From positions 10,344,930 through 10,408,929 of the forward strand of contig JAKZAP010000015.1 of the NCBI GenBank assembly GCA_023053575.1: a DNA stretch of 64,000 nt, given 5' to 3'. Origin of the DNA: Branchinecta lynchi (Eukaryota > Arthropoda > Branchiopoda > Anostraca > Branchinectidae). Below are positions 1 through 10,389 of this stretch, piece by piece; position 1 is the stretch's first letter, and the number at the start of each line of letters is the position of its first letter. The notes under the pieces were generated by a model. That model had not been told where the DNA came from, did no database searches, and was given only the letters and a program-made list of their open reading frames with translations. The translations under genes were made by a program, and so were the position numbers.

Positions 1-165
1 GGCGAGAAAATGGTTATCACTTTCGTGTTCAGCATGTCTTCTTACCCCTTAAATCGAACATCTGATCAACTTCAAATAAACTTTTACTTCTGACAACCTT
101 TCCGGTTTTCTCCTGATTCCGGGGGAACCAATGATAGGTCTTTAGCCCCGGAGTTGTTATTATTA
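1..165. repeat. Inverted copy of 2080-2241 (F1 core)
   Basis: The first ~165 bases are the reverse complement of about 2080-2241, with few differences. They include the F1 monomer phrase 'gagaaaatggtt' and the flank 'aatgataggtctttag'. The two arms face each other across about 1.9 kb. This is either two opposite insertions of one truncated F1 element or a larger inverted duplication running off the window edge. Confidence 0.75.
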
Positions 166-504
166 TTTTGTTACCATTTTTTAGACTGTACCAAATAATG
201 GAAATCAAGAGTAAGTTTAAGCAGTAGAAAGCAGAATAGGCGATATCAAGATTTTGGCGTGGTTCTGTTTTGTCGGAGACAAAACTTTTCAGGGAAGGAA
301 GGAGTGTGAAAATGGGTTGGTCATTAATAATTAATTAGCAGAAGAGATTGTGTTCTTAGTTCAGAAAATATAACAGACGTAAAAGAATATCCATTTTCCC
401 TTGGAAACGTAGAATGTCCGGGAAGCTGAGGTTTTGGAGATCCAGCTAAAACACATAGATTCTGATGGAATATCCTGGAAGCTGAGGTTTTCGATATCCT
501 GCTA
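166..504. other. No gene seen; short direct repeat
   Basis: No coding signal. A ~30-bp phrase beginning 'ggaagctgaggtttt' occurs twice, near 421 and 478, just before the F1 element starts. Confidence 0.4.
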
Positions 505-1717
505 AACAAGACCAAAGGTGTCGATGGATCCCACAAATCTAAGATTTGATCCAGACAATTGGATCTTGTCTTCGCCAGGCTAACCATCAGAGAAAACCGA
601 GTTCAGATGTTTCATCTACCTATCTATCTACACCTCTATAAGCCATATCTATTTTGACGATACTGACCGAAACTTCCTGCTTTATACTACTGCCAAATTT
701 GCGGTTTCGCCCGAATTCCAAGCGAACTACTCGTCCAGCAAAAAAAGAAAATTCAAAAATGAAACCGGCGTATCTCCTTATCCCTATAAAGAACATCTAA
801 TCAACTTTAAATAAAATTTTGACTTAAAAAAAAATGCGGGTACAACCGGATTCCTGACTAATTATATGTCCGGGTAAAAAATGATCATCATATACAGACT
901 CAGCGTCTCTTCTTACCCCTAAATCTATCATCTAATCAACTTCAGATAAAGCTTTTGATTTTAACATATTTTCCGGTTTTGGCTGGATTACAGGTGAACT
1001 AGTTGTCCGGCGAGAAAATGAGCTTCACCGTCGGGTTCGGCATGTCTTCTTACCCCTAAATCAAACATTTAATCAACTTCAAATGAAACTGTTACTTCGA
1101 ACCAACTTTCCGGTTTTGGCCGGATTCCGGACAAACTGCTTGTCCGGCGACAAAATGATTTTCACCATCATGCTCAGCATGTCTTCTTACCTCTAAATCA
1201 AACATTTAATCAACATCAAATCAAACTTTTACTTTAAACCAACTTTCCGATTTTTGCCGGATTCGCACGAACTACTCGTCCAGCGAGAAAATGGTTTTCA
1301 CCATCTTGCTCAGCATGCCTTCTTACACCTAAATCAAACATTTAATCAACTTCAAATAAAACTTTTACTTTTAACAAACTTTCCGGTTTTTGCCGGATTC
1401 CGGACGAACTACTTGTGCGGCGAGAAAATGGTTTTCACCATCGTGCTCAGCATGTCTTTTTACCTCATAATCGACTATCACATTAGCTGTTTAAAAATAT
1501 TTTGTTTGTCCCTTAATTTCAACCCCCTGCCCCACCCCCAAATATAGGGCTACAGAGCTCATCTATGAACTCGACCTTACCCTTAACCCAAACAATCCTC
1601 ATACCAAGTTTCATCAAAATATCTCATTCTCTTCGAGAGTTATCGTGCTTACAGACGGACGGACGGACAGACGGACGGACATAGGTATCCCTCCACTTAC
1701 GTTTTGGGATCCCAAAA
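505..1717 (+). mobile_element. F1 satellite-bearing dispersed element, copy 1
   Basis: Starts with 'aacaagaccaaagg' and ends at the 16-bp palindrome TTTTGGGATCCCAAAA (1702-1717). The core holds several ~138-bp tandem monomers, each with a 'ccggattccgg' phrase and a 'gagaaaatggttttcacc' phrase. An arm with an ACGG/ACAG microsatellite (about 1652-1680, i.e. (GTCY)n on the other strand) follows. No protein is encoded; short ORFs here are read-through of monomers. The layout of unique arms, tandem core and (GTCY)n tract resembles Helentron-associated non-autonomous elements (DINE-1/HINE type). That assignment is inference. Confidence 0.7.
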
Positions 1718-2079
1718 AAACGTAGCATCCTGGGTACTGAGGTTTAAGGCATATCTTATGTGGTGCAGGAACAGAAACGGTGGTAACGGAGAGCAGGAAC
1801 AGAAGAGCGGTTTTTGAGGCAGATGCGATTGAGAATTGATTGAGAACAGATAGAGAATTTATTGAGATGAGAATGAGAAATAAGCCAAGCAAAAGTTGTT
1901 GTGAAGAATCAGGAATTTTGTGATACCGATCTATCAATACATTAAGTCAGGTCGAACTACCAAACGAAAGACTACGACCCCGAATACGCCTTCGAAGGTT
2001 GAATATTGCCGCCGCTCGAACGCTACCCTCTAATGTTCTCAAGTCGGTCCTAAACCGCCGGCCAGAGTATAAAGAGTAA
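1718..2079. other. No gene recognised
   Basis: AT-rich sequence between F1 copy 1 and the inverted F1 core. No domain, repeat or RNA gene is recognised. Confidence 0.4.
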
Positions 2080-2400
2080 TAATAACAACTTCGGGGCTAA
2101 AGACCTATCATTGGTTCACCCGGAATCAGGAGAAAACCGGAAAGTTTGTCAGAAGTAAAAGTTTTATTTGAAGTTGATTAGATGTTCGATTTAAGGGTAA
2201 GAAGACATGCTGAACACGAAAGTGATAACCATTTTCTCGCCGGACAAGTAGTTAAACCGGAAAGTTTGTTAAAAGTAAAAGTTTTATTTGGAGTTGATTA
2301 GCGAGGAAAGAAGATACGCTGAGTTCGTTTTTGAGCTTTCTTTTTTCGCCGGACAAGTAGTTCCGGAATTCGGCTGAAATCGGGAAATTGGCAGAAGTGG
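2080..2400 (-). repeat. F1 core monomers, reverse orientation
   Basis: About two diverged F1 monomers in reverse orientation ('ccggaaagtttgt', 'aaaagtttta', 'ttttctcgccgg'). The first part pairs with 1-165 as an inverted repeat. Confidence 0.7.
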
Positions 2401-2723
2401 CAGGAAGTTTTCGTCAAAAAAGATATGACTTATATACACACATTCTGAATCCATATCTGAACTTGGTTTTCTCAGATGATTAACTATTTGGCCTTAATCT
2501 GTTTGTGAACTTTAATAGTAAAAATATTCAAGGAGTCTGGCGAAGACACGACCCAATTGTCTGGATCAGATATTGAATTTTCGGGATCCCATCGAACCTT
2601 TGGTCTTATTATTTCAGTTCGGTTAGTGAGAAAAGACAACGTATTAAGCCTGGTATTCACTGAACGCGACGCAAATCAAATTTGACTCTTGGGTTGAAAT
2701 GCGCTGAAACGCGATTTCCGCTG

Positions 2724-2836
2724 TAATAGCTTGTTCACACGTGACCGAAATAAGAGCGTAAACAGCAGCTTATCTGAGGCTAGTACCAATGATCGAGAGT
2801 CGGCCGCTGTTTCATCCCTGTGTGAACAAGCTATTA
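2724..2836. mobile_element. 113-bp MITE-like element with 17-bp terminal inverted repeats
   Basis: TAATAGCTTGTTCACAC at 2724-2740 is repeated as its exact reverse complement at 2820-2836. The same unit is in block B near 44927-45039. No coding content. The superfamily is not assigned because no clear target duplication is visible. Confidence 0.6.
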
Positions 2837-2859
2837 TTTCAGGCGGTCAATCAGTCAAA

Positions 2860-2902
2860 TACATCGTAAGTATCCCGCCACTTACGTTTTGGGATCCCAA
2901 AA
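2860..2902 (+). repeat. F1 terminal fragment
   Basis: Only the last ~40 bases of F1 are present, from 'gtaagtatccc' to the palindrome TTTTGGGATCCCAAAA at 2887-2902. No tandem core is present. The block B copy is near 45063-45105. Confidence 0.7.
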
Positions 2903-3463
2903 AGCAGAAAAGAGTGAAAACGTGCCAGTTTTTCTCTTTAGACTTGTTTAGACTTGTTTCTGTATATGGCTTAATCGCTTTCAAATACAGATATATATAT
3001 ATATATATATATACTCTGCAACTTTTTACATTGTAGCTTCGTGAAGGCAACTCGCTGTGTTTTTAGATCTTTTTAAAAAATTCAGTAAAAATCAGGTACC
3101 GACTCGGTCAAGTTTACCAGGTTTGCCCCCCCCCCCCATGAAAAAAATGCTCGGGACGTCCCTGCTTGCATCATCAACAAGAATCAATAAGATTACATTA
3201 GAGAACGTATGTCTTTCCTATGTAGCCATGTATTCCTCGAGGCTTCTTAAATCACGGACCCCAAAAACGGCAGACCAGGGTGCATGATTTCAGTATCGTC
3301 CAAGATTCATCCAAGCCTCTTGCGACCCAACCAGTACACGGAAAATCACAACTCCAATTAGAAAATGATCTTTTAACCAGCTTTCACTCCAGCTTCACTC
3401 TATCCAGCTTCACTCTGTTCGACGCGGCGGCGGCGACGCGACACAAACCATTTCGCAAAAAGC
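2903..3463. other. No supported gene; (TA)n and C13 tracts
   Basis: Contains a TA microsatellite near 2990-3012 and a C tract at 3127-3138 followed by 'gggacgtccctgc'. An 84-codon reading frame from 3280 is identical in block B, but recent duplication explains that, so it is not called. Confidence 0.4.
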
Positions 3464-4892
3464 AACAAGACCAAAGGTTTCGATGGGCTTCCAAAAATTC
3501 AATATCTGATCCAGACAACTGGGTCTTGTCTTAGCCAGACCCAGTCTTCGCCAGACTCCTTGAACATTTTTACAATTAAAATTCAGAAACAGATTAAGGC
3601 CAAATAGCTAATCACCTGAGAAAACCAAGTTCAGATTTGGATTCAGCATGTGTGTTTACCCCTATTAGTCATATCTGTTTTGACGAAAACTTCCTGCCAC
3701 TTCTGCCAATTTCCCGGTTCCTGCCGAACTCCAGAACTACTTGTCCGGCGAAAAAAGAAAGCTCAAACACGAAATCAGGGTATCTTCTTTCCCCAGTAAT
3801 GAACATCTAATCAACTTCAGATAGAAATTTAGCTTATAACAAATTTTCCGATTCCAGCCGGATTCCGGTCGAACTATATGTCCGGGTAAAATATGATTGT
3901 CATACAGGGGCTCAGCATCTCTTCTTACCCCTAAATCGCTTAACTAATCAACTAGAAATAAAACTTTGACTTCCAACAGTTTTCCGGTTTTGGCCGGATT
4001 CCGGACGAACTACACGTCCGGGTAGGAAACTTGTTTTCATATAAGTGTTCATCATGTCTTCTTGCCCTAAATCGAACATCTAATCAACTCCAAATAAAAC
4101 TTTTAATTTTGACAAACTTTCCGGTTTGGGCCGGATTCCGGTCGAAATACTTGTCCGTCGAGAAAATAGTTTTCACCATCGTCTCCAGCATGTCTTCCTA
4201 CCTCTAAATCGAACATTTAATCAACTTCAAATAAAACTTTTACTTTCAACAAACTTTTCGGTTTGGGCCGGATTCCGGGCGAAATACTTGTCCGTCGAGA
4301 AAATAGTTTTCACCATCGTCTTCAGCATGTCTTCCTACCCCTAAATCGAACATCTAATCAATTTCAAATAAAACTTTTACTTTCAACAAACTTTCCGGTT
4401 TGGGCCGGATTCCGGGCGAAATCTTGTCCGTCGAGAAAATAATTTTCACCACCGTCTTCAGCATGTCTTCCTACCCCTAAATCGAACATCTAATCAATTT
4501 AAAATAAAACTTTTACTTTCAACAAACTTTCCGGTTTGGGCCAGATTCCGGGCGAACTACTTGTCCGATGACAAAATGGTTTTCACCATCGTGTCCAGCA
4601 TTCTTACCCCATAATCGACTATCACATTAGCTGTTTCAAAACATTTTGTTTGTCCCTTAATTTGAATCCCCTCCCCCACCCCTAAATGTAGAGCTACAAA
4701 GCCCATCTACGAACTTGACTGGTCCGACGACCCAACGAACCCTCACACCAAGTTTCATCAAAATATCTCATTCCCTTCGAGAGTTATCGTGCTTACAGAC
4801 GGACGGACAGACGGACGGACGGAAGGACGGACAGACGGACAACTTCTGTGATGTCATAGGTATCCCTCCACTTACGTTTTGGGATCCCAAAA
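3464..4892 (+). mobile_element. F1 satellite-bearing element, copy 2
   Basis: Full-looking copy from 'aacaagaccaaagg' to TTTTGGGATCCCAAAA (4877-4892). The ~138-bp monomers are clearest at about 4130, 4267 and 4406, each starting near 'ccggattccgg'. The ACGG/ACAG tract is at about 4797-4842. The 94-codon frame over the tail translates the microsatellite as repeated T-D-G/R residues and is not a gene. Confidence 0.8.
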
Positions 4893-6540
4893 AGTGGGAA
4901 GACCAAGCAAAACAAAAGAAGTCCAAAACAGAAGGTAGACCTGGTGTGAAAGACTTGTTGACGGACATTCAATCTTTCACTGAAGTTCCTGCAGCGTGAC
5001 TTGCAAAACTCGGCTAGACCCAAAATGCGTTAAAAAGTAGTAGGTACAAAACGAAACAATGGCGAAGGGTAGGGATTTCAGAAGCTTAAAATTTCTGTAA
5101 GGGACATAGGGATAATAAAAGAGGCACAATAAACAAGAGAGGTCCTTTGAGGTGGCCTATATAAACGAATTTTGCAGGTATGATCCCGCAGCACCCTCTC
5201 CCTGTTCCTGAGCAACTGCGCTCTGATTGACCAGTGGCTTGAGGTCGTAACGTGACGACGGTTAAAGTAACGTGACTTTAAGTGATTATATAGTCTTAAA
5301 GTTCAATGGGCACATCAAACTACCCCAATCCCACTCTGTAACAACCCAGGAACAATGCTTACCCCCTAGATCAGCAGCTTTTTCAACAGTTTCCTCTCTG
5401 TGATATTTCAAAGCGTATATTTTTGGGCCAGTACATGCTCAATTTACTAGCTTGGACAAAGATAAAAGTGATGTTTCTTGAAATACCTCGTAGATCTTTA
5501 TTTTATGCATAAATCAGCTTGTATAATTCAGATTTGAATAAGTTATTTGTTTTTGAACGATTTTTGTAGCTATGTTTTTTTTATAAGCTTATTGCATATT
5601 CTGATACATTTTTTAAAGCAAGGTAATCAAACTTCACAACCCTATTCCAAAAGAAAAACTTTTAAGAGGCACTTTAAGCCATGGAACTTCTGATGAAACA
5701 CTGGAACAATCACTTAAACTGCATCTGCGGCTTGACTTTGGTGACATCTCAAATACATCCTTTTCTATCAAGCATTGCTGGGAGTTTTCGAATTTCATGC
5801 CACGATATTCCAGCTCCTAAGATTTGGATCGTCGAAATGCCAGAGAGGTAAAGACAAGGGATAACAAGAAAACGGCCGATTTTCATAGCGCCTTCTAAGG
5901 GAAGTCGGAAATGTTTATTTGTGAAGCATTTAATACAAAGTCAAGCATTAGAAGTGTCCATTGTGCTTTAAGAAAACTTTTGAAGCTATATCGCCCCCAC
6001 CATCAAATTGTTCAGTGACCTAAGTTCGGAGCAATGAGCTAATCAGCTAAACGTAGGAAATTATATGTCATGATTTAGAGATCCTAACTGACTGCCCAGA
6101 GTGGGTCAAGATTTCATAACTTTAGTCGAGTAGAGGGTTAGATCCTGTGCAGGTCAAAATATTTTGCTTAAACACAAAATGGCTGGATGATTACAATTTC
6201 GGGTAGAAACTAAATTCTACGAAAATGAGATTTGTCCAAAGACGCATGTCAATCATGCAGTTGTTCAAGACGCATGTCTTCAGTTGTTCAAGGCGCATGT
6301 CAATCTATCCGTACTGCTTATGGGAGCATCGTTCCTAACCGAGGGCGCTACAGTCGGAAAGCCTTAGGAAAAGTATACAGCACTTTCTGCGCACCTTCAG
6401 TTTCATTTCGTTTTGGTGAATGTTCTGCGAAAGAATGAACTAAAAAGATAAGATCGTGCTACTTTAAATACGCGAAGCACCTACTCCACCTTTCAAAATT
6501 ACGCCACAGCCACATACAAGTCGATAAGTTTTAAATTTAG
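4893..6540. other. No gene recognised; moderately repeated sequence
   Basis: Sequence after F1 copy 2 shares short islands with other post-F1 sequences, for example 'aaaacgaaacaatggcga' near 5056, 30460 and 32014, each followed by 'agggattt...gaagctta'. They look like diverged copies of one repeat or exon-flanking unit. No open frame is shared between them. Confidence 0.35.
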
Positions 6541-6759
6541 GATGCAAGTATGACGCTTTCCAAAGTCTCCTCGTCTCAATCGAAAATCATCGAGAACTGG
6601 ACTGAGCCATCGTATGACCTTTTATCCTCTCTCCTGGCCGAAGATTAAATTAGTGTTCTCTTGTGTGCTTCGAATTTGTTTTTATTTCCTTTTTCTTTTA
6701 TTTATACTCCGCTTTCGGAAATGGCAGATGAAAAATAAATTACTTACATACTTACTTAG
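6541..6759 (+). pseudogene. LINE ORF2 C-terminus and 3' tail (fragment)
   Basis: The last 35 codons of a non-LTR retrotransposon reading frame (6541-6648, stop TAA) end in ...IIENWTEPSYDLLSSLLAED. A 3' UTR with 'tactccgctttcggaaa' and an AAATAAATTACTTAC...ACTT tail follows. The peptide aligns with the fragment at 7475-7708 on the other strand (shared pattern D-A-S-x-T-L, K-I-[IM]-x-x-W, P-x-x-D-x-L, L-A-[ED]-D, stop), so both come from one LINE family. The block B copy is near 48749-48967. Confidence 0.6.
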
Positions 6760-6978
6760 AGGCTACCGACATGAGTTACGCAACGACGCTGAAAAAACAA
6801 TGACTGACCATCGTTACTAGCAAGGATTATTTACAAACCGCTCCTGCAAGGCAAATATCGATATTTTTTAGAAAAAAAAAAATAAGCGATAGTGTATGCA
6901 CCTCACGTAGACCAGCAGCGGGTATAATACGGAGTTGGAATAAACATACGAGTTTTACATCATTTTGCTTTTGAAAGT

Positions 6979-7200
6979 ACCCGCTCTGTATGCCACTCAG
7001 GTGCCAACATTTTCCCTAGTAGACTGAAGTACATAGCTTATGCAGACGACATTTGACTAGTAAGTAGAAATACAGCCGGATCGAACTCTAACATTAAAAT
7101 TCAGTGTCAATGCCTATCCCAGATCGGTTATTCTGTTAAATTTCGGAATACCAGTATCTCAAATCCACTGTCCGAAAATTCTTTTAGAGTGAGTAACCCC
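6979..7200 (+). pseudogene. Reverse transcriptase fragment with YADD box (LINE)
   Basis: One frame reads ...SRLKYIAYADDI at 7018-7053, the catalytic palm motif of a non-LTR reverse transcriptase, then a stop codon and more RT-like sequence. The two Asp codons are at 7045-7050. In block B (49230 onward) the second Asp codon is CAC (His). No endonuclease or upstream RT motifs are attached, so this is a short relic. Confidence 0.55.
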
Positions 7201-7474
7201 CCCTCCCACAAAATGGCTTGACATGAATATTACCAGGACTCTAAAAATATCCACGAAAGCACCGTTTCGGTGTTGTGATAAATAATTCCGAACAGAGGAA
7301 GAAAAACAGAAACGCCCCCGAGCTATTGGATGTCATGAAGACAACAAAAAAAGTCAGCAGATATTTTTTCCGGCGCTGTTCGGCTCTTCTTGTATGCACA
7401 ACGTTTTAATGCGTAACGTTTGAAGATCATAACAGCTAATATCTTAAGTGTTATATGTTGAAACTGCGCTTCCT

Positions 7475-7708
7475 TGTAAGTAATTTATTTCTGACCCACC
7501 ATTTGAAAAGAGGAGTATGTAAACTAAAATAAAAGAATTAAATATAACACAACAAAAGAGAATATAAAATTTTTCAATCATCGGCCAGAAAAGAATATAG
7601 AGTGTCGTGCGCTGGGTGGGCCCAGTCGTCCATGATTTTTGGCAGAGCCGACAAAATTTCTAAAAGTGTGACGCTTGCATCTTTAACTTCGAAACGCTCC
7701 GTTAGCAT
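7475..7708 (-). pseudogene. LINE ORF2 C-terminus and 3' tail (fragment)
   Basis: On the minus strand 44 codons (7708-7574) end ...KIMDDWAHPAHDTLYSFLADD and a stop, followed by a 3' UTR and an AAATAAATTACTTAC tail. It is the same family as 6541-6759, in opposite orientation. In block B (about 49688-49930) the tail has three TAAG units instead of one, typical slippage at a LINE 3' end. Confidence 0.6.
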
Positions 7709-8029
7709 GTTTAACCTTGTGTTATCTGCTATGAAATCTCTGACAGTGACCTGACTTTTGTTTCATTTGCGGCTGATCTTAGCGCGAAGTTACCATGTCC
7801 TAACCAGGAGCTTCACATCTCTGCTCCTGACCTCTTGTATCCACTACCCATCTGCACCTGACCTCATACCTTAGATCCTACCACCACTGATGACCAGGGC
7901 GTCTAGGAAAGGTCATGAGTCGTCTCTGAAGCTTGTGTGAGCGACGATGTCTTATAATGTCAATCTTCTATTCTTCTTTGACAGTACAAAACTAATGCGT
8001 CAGCTGAATTTTATTAGAGTAATGACGAG
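7709..8029. other. No gene recognised
   Basis: Unique-looking sequence between the LINE 3' end and the copia-like element. Nothing supported. Confidence 0.35.
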
Positions 8030-8316
8030 TGTTGTGTCTAGCACAACTTTTGTCTGTCTTGCTATTTGCAGAAGGCACTAACTCCTCGCGCTCGCCTTTG
8101 TGACTCATTATTGTCGACTGACTAGTCAGTGTAATTCATTCCGGTTTATTTCAGTCGCGGATCGGCAAGCGATCTGGCCACATGCCGATCGCTGTCCCCG
8201 GGGTCGATTGTAAATATGTTGTACTCCCGACTCAATATTTTGTGTTCATGGTCTTCTTAAGAAATTGGAATGATTTTGCAACCACTCTTGGCAAACTAAG
8301 TGACACAAATCTAACA
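8030..8316 (+). repeat. 5' LTR of the TRIM-like element (A)
   Basis: 287 bp from TGTTGTGTCTAGCACAAC (a small hairpin) to ...CTAACA. The sequence right after it, 'attggtactcagctctggg', is where a primer-binding site should be; I cannot match it confidently to a tRNA. Confidence 0.65.
8101..8130. promoter_or_regulatory. AP-1-like site and 14-bp palindrome in the LTR
   Basis: TGACTCA at 8101-8107 is the consensus AP-1/TRE core. Ten bases on, ACTGACTAGTCAGT (8117-8130) is a perfect palindrome. Both recur in the other LTR copies. An enhancer role in the LTR is inference. Confidence 0.45.
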
Positions 8317-9336
8317 ATTGGTACTCAGCTCTGGGATGAAAACCCAAATTCTCCGAGGATAGCCTAAGTGCAAAATGTGAAGTGGATTGATGTTGGCGTT
8401 GCGCAATTTGCGTGAGTCGAAGATCGCTTATTGCCGGAAGTGAAGTCCCTGGAGGAATTGTGTACGGGACGTATGCGTAAGGTGGGGACTTTGTAGACGT
8501 TCGAGTGGCGGCGAGGAGTTAGTCACTCCCGCTAAGCCTCTGAGGTTCCGTTGTTTTGCTGCCGACACGGAACACATGCTGTGCTGTGGCTATACTTGTT
8601 TCGCCTCGACGTCATGGAGTCGACTAATGTAAGACCTGAATTTAGGCTGTGGTGCTACCTATGATCGTAAGGAGCTGGAACCGTCACAGTGACCAAACGT
8701 CTTTGCCGATGGAATAAGGTCATCGACCGTTTGCTGAATTACCTGAAAACAGCAAAGTAATCCCTTCCGCACACTTAAGACTTTTGTGAATTAGCCTGCT
8801 GTCAAGTTGACGACGACAGTGAATTCACTAAATGTAGTATCTGCTGAGCCGGGAAAAGGAAGGAGTGATGTTTTTGTGGACGTTCGAGAGGTGGTGAGAG
8901 GAGTTTCTCATCTTTGGTGACACTTGTCAGTGTCCGGAGTGTCACTTACAGTCTCTGAGGCTCCGACGTGCTGCTGGGGACGCGGAGCACATGCTGGCCT
9001 TTGCGGATTCACGCCTCGACGTCGCAGATCAGCTGCTCAAGCTTTGAGGGGCGCTAACTCAGAACGAGAGCGCATCACCAGTTTTGTCTGCGCCATGCAT
9101 GCGCAGAATTTTCAGTCGGCCCACAGTGCTACAGATGCAGTATGCAGCGTGAAATTTCATGATGGACAGAAGATCAGTTTTGAAATTTTCCCTTTCCGGG
9201 ATGATGGCAGTATACCTTTATGTCAATGGACATTTTTGAAACTTTTCGGCCCGTACCATGTTAGATTTATTGTGACCCGAAAGTGGTTCTGGCTTTCGAC
9301 TTTTTTAGTGTAGCCACTCTCTTAAGCGTGGGGGAG

Positions 9337-9616
9337 TGTTGTGCCTAGCACAACTTTTGTCTGTCTTGTGATTTGCAGAAGGCACTAACCCCTCGCGCTC
9401 GCCGTCGTGACTCATTATTGTCGACTAACTAGTCAGTAATTCATTCCGGTTTGTTTCAGTCGTGGATCCGCAAGCGATCTGGCCACATGCAGATCGCTGG
9501 CCCCGGGGTCGATTGTAAATATGTTGTATTCTCAATATTTTGTGTTCATCGTCCTGTTTATAAACTGGAATGATTTTGCAAGCAGTCTTGGCAAACTAAG
9601 GGACACAAACCAAACA
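9337..9616 (+). repeat. 3' LTR of the TRIM-like element (A)
   Basis: 280 bp, homologous to 8030-8316 with small indels and substitutions, ending AAACA before the flank ATGAG. Confidence 0.65.
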
Positions 9617-9672
9617 ATGAGGATGATAATACTAATAATAATAATGCAAACCAAGAGAAAAGGCTTTTGCCT

Positions 9673-9840
9673 CTAAATAACTCTAAGAAATTTTGAGTAG
9701 TCGAACTGATCAGAGTTAAAAATCCCATCAACAATGCACTTAAAGCTATTGATAGAATCAGCATTAACCGCATCTTCGGTAAGGCTGTTCCAAGGATCAA
9801 CAATTCTGTTACCAAAAGCTCACTTAAAATGATGATGAGG
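9673..9840 (-). pseudogene. CR1-like LINE ORF2 C-terminus (fragment)
   Basis: On the minus strand the sequence reads NRIVDPWNSLTEDAVNADS then ...INSFKCIVDGI..., ending in a stop at 9673-9675. This pattern (N-R-x-V-x-x-W-N-S-L-P/T-E-x-x-V-x-A-x-S-x-N-x-F-K) is typical of the extreme C-terminus of CR1/Jockey-type ORF2. A hairpin (aggcaaaagcct) and an ATT-rich tail follow. Upstream of NRIVD block A has a stop codon where block B reads W, so A carries an extra lesion. Confidence 0.65.
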
Positions 9841-10063
9841 ATTTTTATCTATGACCCGTCAAAATAAACACAAGGCACGAAAACAGAGTAAATAATAAGG
9901 AAAAACAAGAAAAGAAAAGGAGAACACGAAAGAGAATTAACTTACAAAATATACAATATAACTCTTACCGGACAACTTAACCAAGAGGGTTTTCCAGTCG
10001 TGATCAATATTTTGGTTATAAGTTTATATTTCTTTCTTCACTGCCGTTAATGGATCACTAATT

Positions 10064-10320
10064 TTATAACGACTGGAAATTTTCGAAGTTTCTCGTCCCA
10101 GGGCGGAGGCGTAACAAATATTTAGCAAAACTAGAGAACATTGACCAGATTTTTTTTTTTGTCTGATTTGGTGAGAAGTCTCCTAAAAGGTGCAGTATGT
10201 AGGAGGTGAGGTAGGGCGATTGAATTGTAGATAGGCGCGAGGACGAGACGTTGAAAACGTAGCTTATTAGATATATTTCGGCCCTTCTTGGCAAGGGTCC
10301 TCTTGAGGCTCAAAACCGCT
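10064..10320 (-). pseudogene. LINE ORF2 thumb/C-terminal fragment (A)
   Basis: Homologous to the open 127-codon frame in block B (55784-56167) but split between frames here. It starts in the hairpin motif CCCTTGCCAAGAAGGG (reads LKRTLAKKGRN) and continues IYNSIALPHLLHTAP, a weak match to the post-RT region of CR1-like elements ('..LxxPxLxYxxP..'). Confidence 0.4.
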
Positions 10321-10389
10321 CAAGTTGGAAAAGCGAACTTGTGGAAAACCCAGAGTGGATGTTTTGGGTCTAGGGACAGGTCGAGTTCG

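Larger units (their letters stand above)
8030..9616 (+). mobile_element. Short non-autonomous LTR element (TRIM-like, copia-style ends), block A
   Basis: Direct repeats 8030-8316 and 9337-9616 both begin TGTTGTG and end in CA. Only ~1 kb lies between them. A purine tract (AAGCGTGGGGGAG, 9324-9336) sits immediately 5' of the second repeat, as a polypurine tract should. Flanks are ACGAG on the left and ATGAG on the right, a probable 5-bp target duplication with one change. No gag, RT or integrase is seen in the interior. The 129-codon frame at 8924-9313 has no retroviral motif. Ends and 5-bp duplication fit Ty1/copia; the superfamily is inferred. The block B copy (50250-54559) is interrupted by a LINE. 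Confidence 0.7.

Noticed and set aside
505..1500. CRISPR-like regular array
   Set aside because: Monomers are ~138 bp and tandem without unique spacers, in a eukaryotic genome; this is satellite-type DNA.
4715..4999. 94-codon frame over F1 tail with repeated T-D-G residues
   Set aside because: It translates the ACGG/ACAG microsatellite and the F1 terminus. The same phrase recurs at every F1 end in different frames and has no start or domain logic.
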